A DNA stretch of 64,000 nt from Acidobacteriota bacterium (GTDB lineage: Bacteria > Acidobacteriota > Vicinamibacteria > Vicinamibacterales > CAVVIG01). The DNA lies in the NCBI GenBank assembly GCA_003222395.1, contig QHWB01000058.1, forward strand, positions 1 to 64,000, read 5' to 3'. Position 1 is the stretch's first letter. Every line of letters begins with the position of its first letter. A model generated the notes under the pieces. The model searched no databases. It saw only the letters and a list, made by a program, of their open reading frames with translations, and was not told where the DNA came from. The translations under genes were made by a program, and so were the position numbers. This document shows positions 24,442 through 33,162 of the stretch, piece after piece.

Positions 24442-25542
24442 ATGCCAACGCACGTCTTCGACTTTCATCCACACACGGCTGCCATCCTTTCTTCCCCATC
24501 GAAGATCCGTGAGATGGAGCCTTTAGTCGCGCAGATGATGCCCGAGCGCGACATCACGCTGGAGCCGCGGTTCTTTCTTGCCTCGGTGTCGTCGGCGTGG
24601 ACGCCCCGCGCTGTGGTCGTCAGGCGTGACGGGCACGTTGCGGGAATCGTCTACGCAAAAGAACGACGATGGGCGGGCATGCCCACAGGTCTTGTCTGCC
24701 TCGACGGGAGACTCGGCAACATGGTCGTTGCCGATCCAGCCGATGTCGAGGACGTGCTCCGCGTCGCGATCCAGGCTTTGTTTGCGAGGCGTCGTGTGGT
24801 CGAATTGCGGCTGCTGATTCCGCCGTCCGGGCTCGAAGAGCGAGCCGTCGAGAAAACTCGTGCGTCGATGAATCTGGATTTCGGGTGCTCTGTGCCCGAT
24901 CCGCACACGCGTCTGTCGCTGCCGGCCGACTACGAGCAGTTCCTGGAAATACTCGGCTACAAGACGCGGCGAAATTTTCGGTATTACCGCCGCAAGTTCG
25001 AGGAAGGCGGTCATACCTATCTGGCGGACGTTTCAGCGCCAGACATGCAGCGGGCCGTTGCGGCGCTGCGCTCGAAATGCCGGATTCCGAGCCGGCGCTC
25101 CGAGATCCGGCGGGCGTTGAACGTCGTGGCCGCCGTCGATCGGCCGTGGGCCGTCGGTCTCAAGCATGGCAACGGCGAGTGGCTCAGCGTTGCAGCCGGA
25201 TGGTACAGCGGCGACCGCGCGACGATGTTCTTTCAACTGAACAACGATCGCGAGCACGCCGAGGCGTCTCTGTCCGTCGTGCTTCGCGCAAGGCTCATCG
25301 AAACCTTGATCGGCCGCGGCGTCCGGGAATTGGTCTTCTGGTCGGGATCGGCGCCGCCGCTGTCGCGGTACGCCACAGAGATTCCGGCGGTCGCGTTGCA
25401 TCTCGACTCGCGGACGCCGGCGTGGCGGCTCGCGCGCTTCGCCATCCGAATCGCCGGCCGTCATTTCTCGAATTGGATGGACACGGATCTGCGCGACGCA
25501 GGTTCTCCCGCGATTGCCAATCCGCGCGGGCATGCCGTCTGA
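24442..25542 (+). CDS. GNAT/CelD-like acetyltransferase-fold protein
   Basis: This 366-residue soluble protein has two GNAT-like halves. The first (VSSAWTPRAVVVRRDGHVAG) and second halves are separated by the linker YKTRRNFRYYRRKFEEGG, which resembles the Lys/Arg segment of FemAB and BcsL/CelD-type transferases. The second half carries an acyl-transferase-like strand pattern (WLSVAAGWYSGDRATMFFQL, then EASLSVVLRARLIETLI). These families move acetyl or aminoacyl groups in polysaccharide or cell-wall synthesis. The protein overlaps the start of the aldo/keto reductase gene, so they are coupled. Family recognition is moderate and the acceptor is unknown. Confidence 0.6.
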   Translation: MPTHVFDFHPHTAAILSSPSKIREMEPLVAQMMPERDITLEPRFFLASVSSAWTPRAVVVRRDGHVAGIVYAKERRWAGMPTGLVCLDGRLGNMVVADPADVEDVLRVAIQALFARRRVVELRLLIPPSGLEERAVEKTRASMNLDFGCSVPDPHTRLSLPADYEQFLEILGYKTRRNFRYYRRKFEEGGHTYLADVSAPDMQRAVAALRSKCRIPSRRSEIRRALNVVAAVDRPWAVGLKHGNGEWLSVAAGWYSGDRATMFFQLNNDREHAEASLSVVLRARLIETLIGRGVRELVFWSGSAPPLSRYATEIPAVALHLDSRTPAWRLARFAIRIAGRHFSNWMDTDLRDAGSPAIANPRGHAV

Positions 25543-26479
25543 CATCCCGCTGCGCGCGTTGGGCCGCACGGGTCAGATGGTTTCGTGCATCGGCGTCGGC
25601 GGCTGGCATCTCGGTCTGAAGCACGTCACCGAAAAACTCGCGATTCGCATCGTTCGCACCGCCATCGACCGCGGCGTCACGTTCCTGGACAACTGCTGGG
25701 ACTACAACGACGGCGCGAGCGAGAGGCGTATGGGCAAGGCGCTTCGCGACGGCTACCGGCGCCGTGCGTTCGTGATGACGAAGATCGACGGCCGATCGAG
25801 GAAAGAGGCGGCCAGACAAGTCAACCAGTCGCTGCGGCGTCTGCAGACCGACACGATCGATCTCGTGCAGCACCACGAGATCCTGCGGTTCGAGGATCCG
25901 CATCGCATTCTCGATCCCCAGGGCGCGAACGCGGCGCTCGTCGAGGCGCAGAAGGCCGGAAAGATCCGGTTCATCGGCTTCACCGGCCACAAGGATCCGC
26001 ACATCCATCTCCACATGCTGCAGGTCGGGCGGGACGCCGGCGTCCGCTTCGACACGGTTCAGATGCCGCTCAACGTGATGGACGCGCACTATCGAAGCTT
26101 CGAGAAGCTGGTGCTGCCCGAGCTCGTGAGAGACGGCGTCGGGGTGCTCGGCATGAAGCCGATGGCCAATGGCATCATTCTCAAGTCGGGGACCGTCGCG
26201 GCGCTCGAGTGTCTGCAGTACGCGCTGCGGCTGCCGACCTCGGTCGTCATCACCGGCATCGACAGTCTCGAGATTCTGGATCAGGCGCTCGAAGCCGCGC
26301 GCACGTACACGTCGCTGACGAAGGCGAAGGTGGATGCGCTGCTCGCGAAGACGGCGAAGGCTGCGTCACGCGGTGAATTCGAGCCGTTCAAGACGTCATC
26401 GATCTTCGACGGGACCGCCCAGAATCCCGAATGGCTGGGTGAGGAGCCGGAACGCCTGCAGAACTTGATGCCCGAATGA
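25532..26479 (+). CDS. Aldo/keto reductase
   Basis: The protein has 315 residues from the ATG that overlaps the upstream stop. It has a TIM barrel of the aldo/keto reductase superfamily with the catalytic tetrad visible: Asp in FLDNCWDYNDG, Tyr in the same segment, Lys in VMTKIDG and His in LVQHHEILRF. The NAD(P) phosphate-binding end is near VVITGIDSLEILDQAL. It reduces carbonyl groups or oxidises sugars or alcohols with NAD(P). No leader is present, so it is cytoplasmic, unlike many AKRs in this phylum that have a Tat signal. Confidence 0.9.
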   Translation: MPSDIPLRALGRTGQMVSCIGVGGWHLGLKHVTEKLAIRIVRTAIDRGVTFLDNCWDYNDGASERRMGKALRDGYRRRAFVMTKIDGRSRKEAARQVNQSLRRLQTDTIDLVQHHEILRFEDPHRILDPQGANAALVEAQKAGKIRFIGFTGHKDPHIHLHMLQVGRDAGVRFDTVQMPLNVMDAHYRSFEKLVLPELVRDGVGVLGMKPMANGIILKSGTVAALECLQYALRLPTSVVITGIDSLEILDQALEAARTYTSLTKAKVDALLAKTAKAASRGEFEPFKTSSIFDGTAQNPEWLGEEPERLQNLMPE

Positions 26480-26503
26480 CGTGAAGCGCTTGACCACCCA
26501 TCG

Positions 26504-26586
26504 GTGACGTCCTGTTCTAGATACGCGCGCGGGCTACGGCCGCGCGCGTCAGCGCGCGGGGGTGGGGCCCCGCGCGAATTAAGAAA
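26504..26586 (+). repeat. L-element copy C, upstream of the hydrolase gene
   Basis: It has the complete short form: GTGACGTCCTGTTCTAGATA, then a GC-rich stem (GCGCGCGGGCTACGGCCGCG), GCGGGGGTGGGGCCCCGC and the end GCGAATTAAGAAAA. It lies in the gap between the aldo/keto reductase and the hydrolase, ending 10 bases before the hydrolase ATG, in the same orientation as both genes. Confidence 0.8.
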
Positions 26587-26596
26587 AGTCTGCTGA

Positions 26597-27544
26597 ATGA
26601 TGCATGTAGTTCGAATCCTCGCGACGAGCATCGCAATCGCGATTGCGCAGAACGCAGGTCACTTCGATTACGACGCGAAAGCGCCGCTCGGGCTGACAGA
26701 GGTCGGCGTCGAGCATCGCGCGGCTGCCGACGTGCACGACATCACCTACGCGAGCCCGAGAGGCGGATGCGTTCCGGCGTACCTCGTCGTTCCTAAGGGC
26801 CGCGGGCCATTTGCGGCCGTCATCTGGGGCCACTGGTACTGGGAAAACTCTCCGCAGCGCAACCGCACTGAGTTCCTCGAGGAGGCTGCGGCACTGGCGC
26901 AGGCCGGCGTCGTGTCGCTGCTGACCGACGGTCCGATTGCGCGGCCCGGGCACGTCGAAGACAAGGATCCGCTCAGCGAACGGCAGGCTGCCGACCTCCA
27001 GCAACAGGTGATCGACATGCGGCGCGGAGTCGACGTCCTGCTGACGCGCCGCGACGTGGATCCGAATCGACTTGCGTTCGTCGGGCACAGCTACAACGCC
27101 GCGGTCGGCGCGACGCTGAGCGGCGTCGACCGCCGCTTCAGGGCGTTCGTGCTGATGGCGGGCACGATGTCGGACGAGATCGACAGGCGGACGCCGGAAT
27201 ATCTGGAATATCGGCAGAAAATGGGTCCTGAGAAGTTCGACGCGTTCATGGCGAAGTACTCGTGGCTCGATCAAGGGAAGTACGTCTCGCATGCCGCGCC
27301 GGCCGTCGTCTTCCTTCAGTATGGAACGCGGGAGAAATATCTGACGCCCGAACGCGCGCGGCAGTACGAGAAGATCGTGAGCGAGCCGAAAAAGTTTCAA
27401 TTGTACGACGCGCCGCACGCGCTGAACGCCGAAGCGCGCCGCGACCGCATCGCGTTCCTGACCGCGCAGCTGAAACTGAAACCGCTTCCACAAAAGGTGA
27501 TCGCGAGCATTCCAGATCTCGTCCAACCGCCGGATCCAAAATAG
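26597..27544 (+). CDS. Secreted alpha/beta hydrolase (dienelactone hydrolase-like)
   Basis: The protein has 315 residues. A short leader (VVRILATSIAIAIAQNA) suggests export. The alpha/beta fold shows an oxyanion strand AAVIWGHWYW, the nucleophile elbow VGHSYNAAVGA (Ser), and the catalytic His in LYDAPHALN. The acidic residue is probably in the segment before LTPERARQYE. Families with this layout include acyl esterases, peptidases and dienelactone hydrolases. It follows an L-element that separates it from the aldo/keto reductase, and ends near a second L-element (27567-27622). Confidence 0.8.
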   Translation: MMHVVRILATSIAIAIAQNAGHFDYDAKAPLGLTEVGVEHRAAADVHDITYASPRGGCVPAYLVVPKGRGPFAAVIWGHWYWENSPQRNRTEFLEEAAALAQAGVVSLLTDGPIARPGHVEDKDPLSERQAADLQQQVIDMRRGVDVLLTRRDVDPNRLAFVGHSYNAAVGATLSGVDRRFRAFVLMAGTMSDEIDRRTPEYLEYRQKMGPEKFDAFMAKYSWLDQGKYVSHAAPAVVFLQYGTREKYLTPERARQYEKIVSEPKKFQLYDAPHALNAEARRDRIAFLTAQLKLKPLPQKVIASIPDLVQPPDPK

Positions 27545-27566
27545 GTCGAATCATCGATCACGACAT

Positions 27567-27622
27567 TCTTTTTAACGCGTGGGGCCGCGCGAGCCCGCCC
27601 CAGCGCTAGAACAGGACGTCGC
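27567..27622 (-). repeat. L-element remnant between convergent genes
   Basis: Minus-strand reading: GACGTCCTGTTCTAGCGCTG, GCGGGCTCGCGCGGCCCCAC and GCGTTAAAAAGAATG. The central hairpin is shortened. It is one of the three copies that do not precede a gene; it lies between the 3' ends of the hydrolase and the LacI regulator. Confidence 0.65.
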
Positions 27623-27638
27623 AACGATGACCCCGAAA

Positions 27639-28658
27639 TCAATCGATGCTTCGCGGCGGGGCCGTGCTCGAGCGGATGCTGAGCGTGTGCGGCAGCGTGA
27701 CTGACTCGGGCGCCGATGCGCCGTCTCCGTGGAGAATCTGCAGGAGGAGCCGAACGGTTCCTTCGCCGATCGCGCGCATCGGCTGCGCGACGGTCGTCAG
27801 CGGCGGATCGGTGTAGCGCGCGAAGCGGATGTCGTCGAAGCCGACGACGGAGAGATCGTCGGGGACTCGGACGTGGCGCCGCCGCGCGGTCTCGAGCACC
27901 CCCATCGCCATCTCGTCGTTGAAGCAGAAAATCGCCGACGGCGGATCGCGCCGCCCGAGCAGCCGCTCAGCTGCCACCGATCCCGATTCGATCGAGAAAT
28001 CTCCGTGCATGACGATGAAGTCGCGCTCGGCGCGCGCCTGCTTGGCGCGCGCGGTCGCGCCGCTCAGGCGATCGCGGCTGAGCGGACTGACGAGCGGTCC
28101 GGTGACGATGCCGATGCGGCGGTGGCCCAGGCGATACAGATGGTCCATCGCCTCGAACGCCGCCTTCGCATTGTCGATGTGCACGCTCGGGATGCCGAGC
28201 CGCGGGCTGAACTCGCAGCCGTTGACGACCGGCGCGCACCGCGGCGCCATCGCGCGGACGAGCATCGCGGCCTGCTTCGGCAGCCGGTGCCCGAGGAAGA
28301 TGAGCCCATCAGCTTCCTTACGTTTCAGCATCAGCGCGTACCGCTCCTCGCGCTGATCGTCGTGCTGCGTGTCGCCGACGAGCACCGAGTAGCCGCCGCG
28401 CTGCGCGGCGTCTTCGATGCCCTGCAGAATGAGTGAGAAAAACGGATTCGAGATGTCGGGCACGGTGACGAGGAGCTTCGCCGTCCTGAGCGTCCGCAGA
28501 TTCTTCGCCGCGGAGTTCGGCTCGTAGCCGAGGCGTTCGACCGCCTGCATCACGCGCCGTCGCGTGTCGGGCGCGACGACGTCGGGCTGGCTCATCACGC
28601 GCGAAACGGTGGCCGTGGAAACCCCGGCCCGCTTCGCCACTTCGTAGATGTTCGCCAC
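27639..28658 (-). CDS. LacI-family transcriptional regulator
   Basis: This 339-residue repressor has an N-terminal helix-turn-helix (IYEVAKRAGVSTATVSRVMS, residues 4-23) and hinge (RLGYEPNSAAKNLRTLRTAK). A periplasmic-binding-like effector domain follows (DISNPFFSLILQGIEDAA, and SVVGFDDIRFARYTDPPLTT near the end). Such proteins usually sense a sugar and repress uptake genes. It is transcribed away from the TonB receptor at 28803, and a LacI-type operator lies between them. It probably controls that receptor and perhaps the cytochrome c/PQQ genes that follow it, and may also control itself. Confidence 0.93.
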   Translation of the reverse strand: MANIYEVAKRAGVSTATVSRVMSQPDVVAPDTRRRVMQAVERLGYEPNSAAKNLRTLRTAKLLVTVPDISNPFFSLILQGIEDAAQRGGYSVLVGDTQHDDQREERYALMLKRKEADGLIFLGHRLPKQAAMLVRAMAPRCAPVVNGCEFSPRLGIPSVHIDNAKAAFEAMDHLYRLGHRRIGIVTGPLVSPLSRDRLSGATARAKQARAERDFIVMHGDFSIESGSVAAERLLGRRDPPSAIFCFNDEMAMGVLETARRRHVRVPDDLSVVGFDDIRFARYTDPPLTTVAQPMRAIGEGTVRLLLQILHGDGASAPESVTLPHTLSIRSSTAPPRSID

Positions 28659-28752
28659 GATTCGATCTTTTGGATGGGTCGCTGCGCGGCGCCGATCATA
28701 CTCCGACCGCCCCTTGCCCCGCGCCGCGCCTCTTGCTAGGATGCGAGCGCTT

Positions 28753-28766
28753 TGTAACCGATTACA
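28753..28766. promoter_or_regulatory. LacI-type operator upstream of the TonB receptor
   Basis: TGTAACCGATTACA is a dyad with the central CG typical of LacI/CcpA-family operators. A related half site, ATCGGTTAAC, follows at about 28776-28785. It lies between the divergent LacI gene and the TonB receptor, about 37 bases before the receptor ATG, so binding would block transcription of the receptor. Confidence 0.75.
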
Positions 28767-28802
28767 TACAGATGAAATCGGTTAACGACTGGAGGAGAGC
28801 GG

Positions 28803-31800
28803 ATGTTCAATGCCCGCTGGTGCGCCGGCGTCCTCGTCGTCATCCTCGCGCTTCCCGCCGCGGCCGCCGCTCAGGTGACGACCGCCGACATCGTCGGACG
28901 CGTCACCGACAGCAGCGGCGCCGTGCTGCCCGGCGCCACCGTCACGATCGAAAACCTGGCGACGCACGACGTGCGCACCGCGCCGACCAATGAAACCGGC
29001 GACTACCTGTTCAATCTGCTGCCGATCGGCACGTACACCGTGAACGTCGAGCTGCAGGGATTCGCGAGCCAGACGACGCGCGTCGTGCTGTCGGCGGGCG
29101 ATCGCGTTCGCTTCGATCCGAAGCTGCAGCTCGGACAGGTGCAGGAGAGCGTGCTCGTCACGGCTGAATCGCCGCTGCTGCAGACCGATACGGCGACGGT
29201 GAGCGCGCTCGTTTCGGAGAAGGCCGTGCAGGATCTTCCTGTCAGCGGACGCAACGTCGTCCGCCTGGTGCAGCTCGTGCCCGGCGCGTTCGAGGGGCTG
29301 ACGAACTCGCTGGCGACCGGCAACCGGCCCGACGATCGCCGGCAGACCTCCGCCGTGTCGATCAACGGCGCGATGGACAATCAGAACAATCACCTGATCG
29401 ACGGCATCGACAACAACGAGCGCTCCATCGGCACAGTCGGCGTGAAGCCGTCGATCGACGCCATCGCCGAGGTGAAAGTCCAGACGAGCATGTACACGGC
29501 GGAAGTCGGCCGGACGTTCGGCGGCGTCGTGAACATCATCACGAAGTCGGGCGGCAACGCGTTTCACGGATCCGGTTTCGAGTTCTTCCGCAACGATCGG
29601 TTCGACGCCCGCAATTTCTTTGCGACGTCGATTCCCAAGCCGAAGCTCAGTCAGAACCAGTACGGCGGCAGCCTCGGCGGACCGCTCATCCGCAACAAGA
29701 CGTTCTTCTTCGCCGACTTCGAACGCTTCGACGTGACGCAGGGCGTGACGGCTGTCGTGACGGTGCCGACGGCGAAGATGCGCGCCGGCGATTTCTCGGA
29801 GCTCTCGACGGTCATCTACGATCCGACGACGACGCCGCGGACGCCGTTTGCGGGAAATATCATCTCGTCAGGCCGTCTGGAGCCGGTCGCGCTGAAATAC
29901 CTATCGCTCTATCCACTGCCGACGAGCGCCGGCCTGGCGAACAATTACACGGGCGTACGCGACCGGACACAGGTCAATTCGACGACCGACGCCCGTGTCG
30001 ACCACATCTTCGACGCGCAGAATCGTCTGTTCGTCCGCTACTCGTACAACACGGGCGATACGTTCACGCCGCCGGTCTTTCCAATCGTGAACGGCATCGA
30101 AGGCGGCGGCGGCGGTTCGTTCCCCGGCAAGAACGACACGGCGGCGCACAACTTCGGCGCGAGCTATTCGAAGGTATTCAGCCCGTCGCTCGTCGGCGAA
30201 TTCAGGACCGGATACCTGAACGTGAACATCGCGTCGTACGGCCTCAACTACGGCAGCAACGTCGCCGCGTCGTTCGGGCTGCCCGGCGTGAACATCGACG
30301 ATCTCACGTCGGGCCTGACGCCGATCACGCTGACCGGATACGCGGGCGCCGGCGACGCGACGTTTCTGCCGCTGATCCAGGTGAATCACACGTGGCAGGG
30401 CAGCGGATCGCTGACGAAGATCAAAGGGCCCCACTCGATCAAGGGCGGCGCGGGGTTGATCAACCGCAACTTCAGCCTGTACCAGAGCAACTCTCCGCTC
30501 GGCACGATCACGTTCAACACGACGCTCACCGACAACGGCGCCGGATCGGGCGGCAACACGATCGCCTCGTTCGTCCTCGGCTATCCGCAGCAGGTGACGC
30601 GCATCGTGTCGCTCTTCTATCCGCACTACAATACGAAGGAACCGTTCGCGTTCGTGCAGGACGACTGGCGCGCGACGTCGAATCTGACGCTGAACCTCGG
30701 ACTGCGCTACGACGTGTTCACGCCGTACACCGAGCAGGACAACCATCTCGTCAACGTCGACATCGCGCGGTCGGCGATCCTCGTCGCCGGGCAGAACAGC
30801 GTCTCCCGAACCGCCGGGATCCAGACCGACTACAGCAATCTCGCGCCGCGCCTCGGGTTCTCGGCGACGCTGCCCGCGCTCACCGTCGTGCGCGGCGGTT
30901 ACGGCCTGTCGTTCTATCCCGGCAACTACATGTCGCAGTCGTTCCTGAAGAGCGCGCCGTTCACGAGCACGTACGGACCGGTCATCAGCAACGCGGCCTC
31001 CGGTGGTGTTCCCAATCTGTTTCTGAGGAATGGTCTGCCGCTTCCGGCTGCGACCGACATCACCGTGCCGTCCGGCACGTTCCAGGCCGAGGAGCTGAAC
31101 TTCCGCAACACGCGCACGCACCAGTACAACTTGTTCGTCGAAAAAGAAATGAGCGGCAACGTCGTCGGCGCCGGCTACCTCGGATGGAAAGCCGATCACC
31201 TCACGCAGTACATCGGGAACGTCGATCTCGCGCCCGCGGGACCCGGCGCGATTCAGCCGCGGCGCGCGTTCGCGGCGACGCTTCCCAACGTCAGCGCGAT
31301 CCCGTTGGTCGCCAGCGACTTCGAGGGAACCTACAACGCGATGCAGGTGACCTTCCAACGACGCCAGCAGAGCGGCCTGACGCTCTCGTCGAGCTACACG
31401 CTCGCGCATGCCGTGCAGACCAACGCCTCGCCGTGGGATGTAACCGTGATCGAGCGATACGATTCGGACTTCGACGTCCGCCACCGCTTCGTGCTGTCGG
31501 CGAACTACGAGCTGCCGTTCCTGCGAACGGCGCCGGGGCCGGTGCACGCGGTGTTCGCCGGCTGGCAGGTCAACGGCGTCGCGGTGCTGCAGTCCGGCAT
31601 CCCGTTCACTGTCGCGAACGGCACCGCGCGGAGCAACACGGGCGGCACCGACCGGCCGAACCAGCTCGGGAATCCGCAGCTCGACAATCCGACCGTCGCG
31701 CAGTGGTTTGACGTGACGGCGTTCGCGGCGGAGCCGATCAACACGGCCGGCAACACGGGGCGCAACACGCTTCACGGTCCGCCGATGCGGCGGCTCGATC

Positions 31801-31994
31801 TGTCGCTGTTCAAGAACGTCGACCTGACGGCGTCGACGCGGCTGCAGCTGCGCGCCGAAGTCTTCAACGTGACGAATACGCCGAGCTTCTCGAACCCGAA
31901 CGCGAACTTCGGGACGGCCGGGTTCGGGAGCATCACGAGCACGGGGAACAACATCCCGCGGCAGATGCAGTTCGCGGTGAAGGTTCTGTTTTAG
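28803..31994 (+). CDS. TonB-dependent receptor, carboxypeptidase-regulatory type, LacI-controlled
   Basis: The protein has 1063 residues with a strong ribosome site (GGAGGAGAGCGG before ATG). Leader FNARWCAGVLVVILALPAAA ... AQ; regulatory beta-sandwich (DIVGRVTDSSGAVLPGATVT, LPIGTYTVNVELQGF); plug (LVSEKAVQDLPVSGRNVVRL; HLIDGIDNNERSIG); and a barrel with Oar-like motifs (FGGVVNIITKSGGNAFHGSG, FVQDDWRATSNLTLNLGLRY) ending in FAVKVLF. The operator just upstream and the divergent LacI gene suggest induction by a specific sugar. The cytochrome c gene starts 15 bases after its stop, so receptor, cytochrome and PQQ dehydrogenase may form one operon. Confidence 0.94.
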   Translation: MFNARWCAGVLVVILALPAAAAAQVTTADIVGRVTDSSGAVLPGATVTIENLATHDVRTAPTNETGDYLFNLLPIGTYTVNVELQGFASQTTRVVLSAGDRVRFDPKLQLGQVQESVLVTAESPLLQTDTATVSALVSEKAVQDLPVSGRNVVRLVQLVPGAFEGLTNSLATGNRPDDRRQTSAVSINGAMDNQNNHLIDGIDNNERSIGTVGVKPSIDAIAEVKVQTSMYTAEVGRTFGGVVNIITKSGGNAFHGSGFEFFRNDRFDARNFFATSIPKPKLSQNQYGGSLGGPLIRNKTFFFADFERFDVTQGVTAVVTVPTAKMRAGDFSELSTVIYDPTTTPRTPFAGNIISSGRLEPVALKYLSLYPLPTSAGLANNYTGVRDRTQVNSTTDARVDHIFDAQNRLFVRYSYNTGDTFTPPVFPIVNGIEGGGGGSFPGKNDTAAHNFGASYSKVFSPSLVGEFRTGYLNVNIASYGLNYGSNVAASFGLPGVNIDDLTSGLTPITLTGYAGAGDATFLPLIQVNHTWQGSGSLTKIKGPHSIKGGAGLINRNFSLYQSNSPLGTITFNTTLTDNGAGSGGNTIASFVLGYPQQVTRIVSLFYPHYNTKEPFAFVQDDWRATSNLTLNLGLRYDVFTPYTEQDNHLVNVDIARSAILVAGQNSVSRTAGIQTDYSNLAPRLGFSATLPALTVVRGGYGLSFYPGNYMSQSFLKSAPFTSTYGPVISNAASGGVPNLFLRNGLPLPAATDITVPSGTFQAEELNFRNTRTHQYNLFVEKEMSGNVVGAGYLGWKADHLTQYIGNVDLAPAGPGAIQPRRAFAATLPNVSAIPLVASDFEGTYNAMQVTFQRRQQSGLTLSSSYTLAHAVQTNASPWDVTVIERYDSDFDVRHRFVLSANYELPFLRTAPGPVHAVFAGWQVNGVAVLQSGIPFTVANGTARSNTGGTDRPNQLGNPQLDNPTVAQWFDVTAFAAEPINTAGNTGRNTLHGPPMRRLDLSLFKNVDLTASTRLQLRAEVFNVTNTPSFSNPNANFGTAGFGSITSTGNNIPRQMQFAVKVLF

Positions 31995-32008
31995 GGTAAG
32001 GTTTGCGG

Positions 32009-32878
32009 ATGCCTTATTCGGCGTTCTTTGCGCTCTGTATGTTGTTCGTTGCCGTCACGTTGAACGCCCAGCCGCCAACCCCACAAGGCGGCGGCGGACG
32101 TGGCCGTGGCCGCGGCGGCGGCGTCGTCACGTCGCCGCGCAACGCGTATCCCGATCGACCGACCGGCGATCCGGCGGCGATCGAGCGGGGCAAGGCGCTG
32201 TACAGCGTGAACTGCGCGTTCTGCCACGGCGCCGACACGCGCGGCGGCGACGGCGGACCCAGCCTGCTGCGCTCGGGCGTCGTGCTCGACGACCAGAACG
32301 GCGAGCTGATTGCGCCGATCGTGCAGAACGGCCGTCCCGATCGCGGCATGCCGAAGTTCGCGTTCTCGCCCGATCAAATCGCCGACATTGCGACGTTCAT
32401 CCACACGTTCAGAGCTGCCGGGTACGACGAGTCGCGGCAGAAGCCGCCGAGCATCCTCGTCGGCGACCCGAAAGCCGGCGAGGCGTACTTCAACGCGCGG
32501 TGCGCGTCGTGTCACTCGGCGACCGGCGATCTGCGCGGCATCGCGACGAAAATTCCTGACGAGAAAGTGCTGCAGCAGACGTGGCTGATGCCGGGGGGCG
32601 GCGGCGGCCGCGGCGGGCCGCCGCCGGTCCTGGCGCCGGTGCCCACCGTCACGGTCACGCTCCCATCGGGCGAGACGGTCGAAGGGAAGCTTCAGCGGAT
32701 CGACGATTTCAACGTGTCGTTGATAACAGCCGACGGGGCGTACCGATCGTTTCGCACGGAAGGCGACGCGCCGAAAGTGGCGATCCGCGATCCGCTGCAG
32801 GGACATCGCGAGCTGCTGCGCGTCTACAGCGACAAGGACATCCACAACGTCACAGCGTTCTTGGTGACATTGAAATGA
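32009..32878 (+). CDS. Di-haem c-type cytochrome with central beta domain
   Basis: The protein has 289 residues from the ATG at 32009 (TAAGG is eight bases upstream). Signal peptide (AFFALCMLFVAVTLNAQ), a Gly/Arg-rich linker (GGGGRGRGRGGG), haem 1 CAFCH (Cys69) with Met in DRGMPKF, haem 2 CASCH, a second Gly-rich turn, then the small beta domain VTLPSGETVEGKLQRIDDFN and a C-terminal helix DKDIHNVTAFLVTLK. Layout and spacing match the cytochrome at 21803. It is tightly linked to the TonB receptor upstream. Its final ATGA suggests original coupling to the PQQ gene, now interrupted by an L-element. Confidence 0.9.
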   Translation: MPYSAFFALCMLFVAVTLNAQPPTPQGGGGRGRGRGGGVVTSPRNAYPDRPTGDPAAIERGKALYSVNCAFCHGADTRGGDGGPSLLRSGVVLDDQNGELIAPIVQNGRPDRGMPKFAFSPDQIADIATFIHTFRAAGYDESRQKPPSILVGDPKAGEAYFNARCASCHSATGDLRGIATKIPDEKVLQQTWLMPGGGGGRGGPPPVLAPVPTVTVTLPSGETVEGKLQRIDDFNVSLITADGAYRSFRTEGDAPKVAIRDPLQGHRELLRVYSDKDIHNVTAFLVTLK

Positions 32879-32910
32879 ATTGGCGACACTGCTGCATCGG
32901 AAGGGACGTC

Positions 32911-33145
32911 TGTGACGTTCTGTTCTTGATACGTCCTCGCGCAGCGCCTGCGGCTCGAGCGAGCGCGAACGCGCAAGCGAGGCGCGCGGGGGTGGGGCCC
33001 CGCGCGCTTTGGGAAGAGTCGCGAAGGCGTCTGCGCGTGCCAGCCTTGAGCCGTTGCGAGGCGCGCATGCGCCGAGCAACAGCGGCGGGGGTGGGGTCCC
33101 CGCCGCGATCGAAAAATGTCGGGCCCCACGCGAAAGTAAAAAGTG
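32911..33145 (+). repeat. L-element copy D (long form), between cytochrome c and PQQ gene
   Basis: This is the longest single copy. Head TGTGACGTTCTGTTCTTGAT, then the first hairpin unit (GCGCCTGCGGCTCGAGCGAG ... GGGGTGGGGCCCCGCGCG), a second unit (CAGCCTTGAGCCGTTGCGAG, hairpin GGCGCGCATGCGCC, GGCGGGGGTGGGGTCCCC, GAAAAATG), and the tail GGGCCCCACGCGAAAGTAAA. It lies exactly where the 562-residue paralogue has a direct ATGA overlap, so it looks inserted into a cytochrome-PQQ operon. Confidence 0.85.
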
Positions 33146-33162
33146 TTGATGGCGATACGGGC

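Noticed and set aside
32581-33162. Extended N-terminus of the PQQ gene read through the cytochrome 3' end and L-element
   Set aside because: The part before 32875 is out-of-frame cytochrome sequence. The Arg-rich part is repeat-derived, so the start was set at the first signal peptide, though read-through is discussed as a finding.
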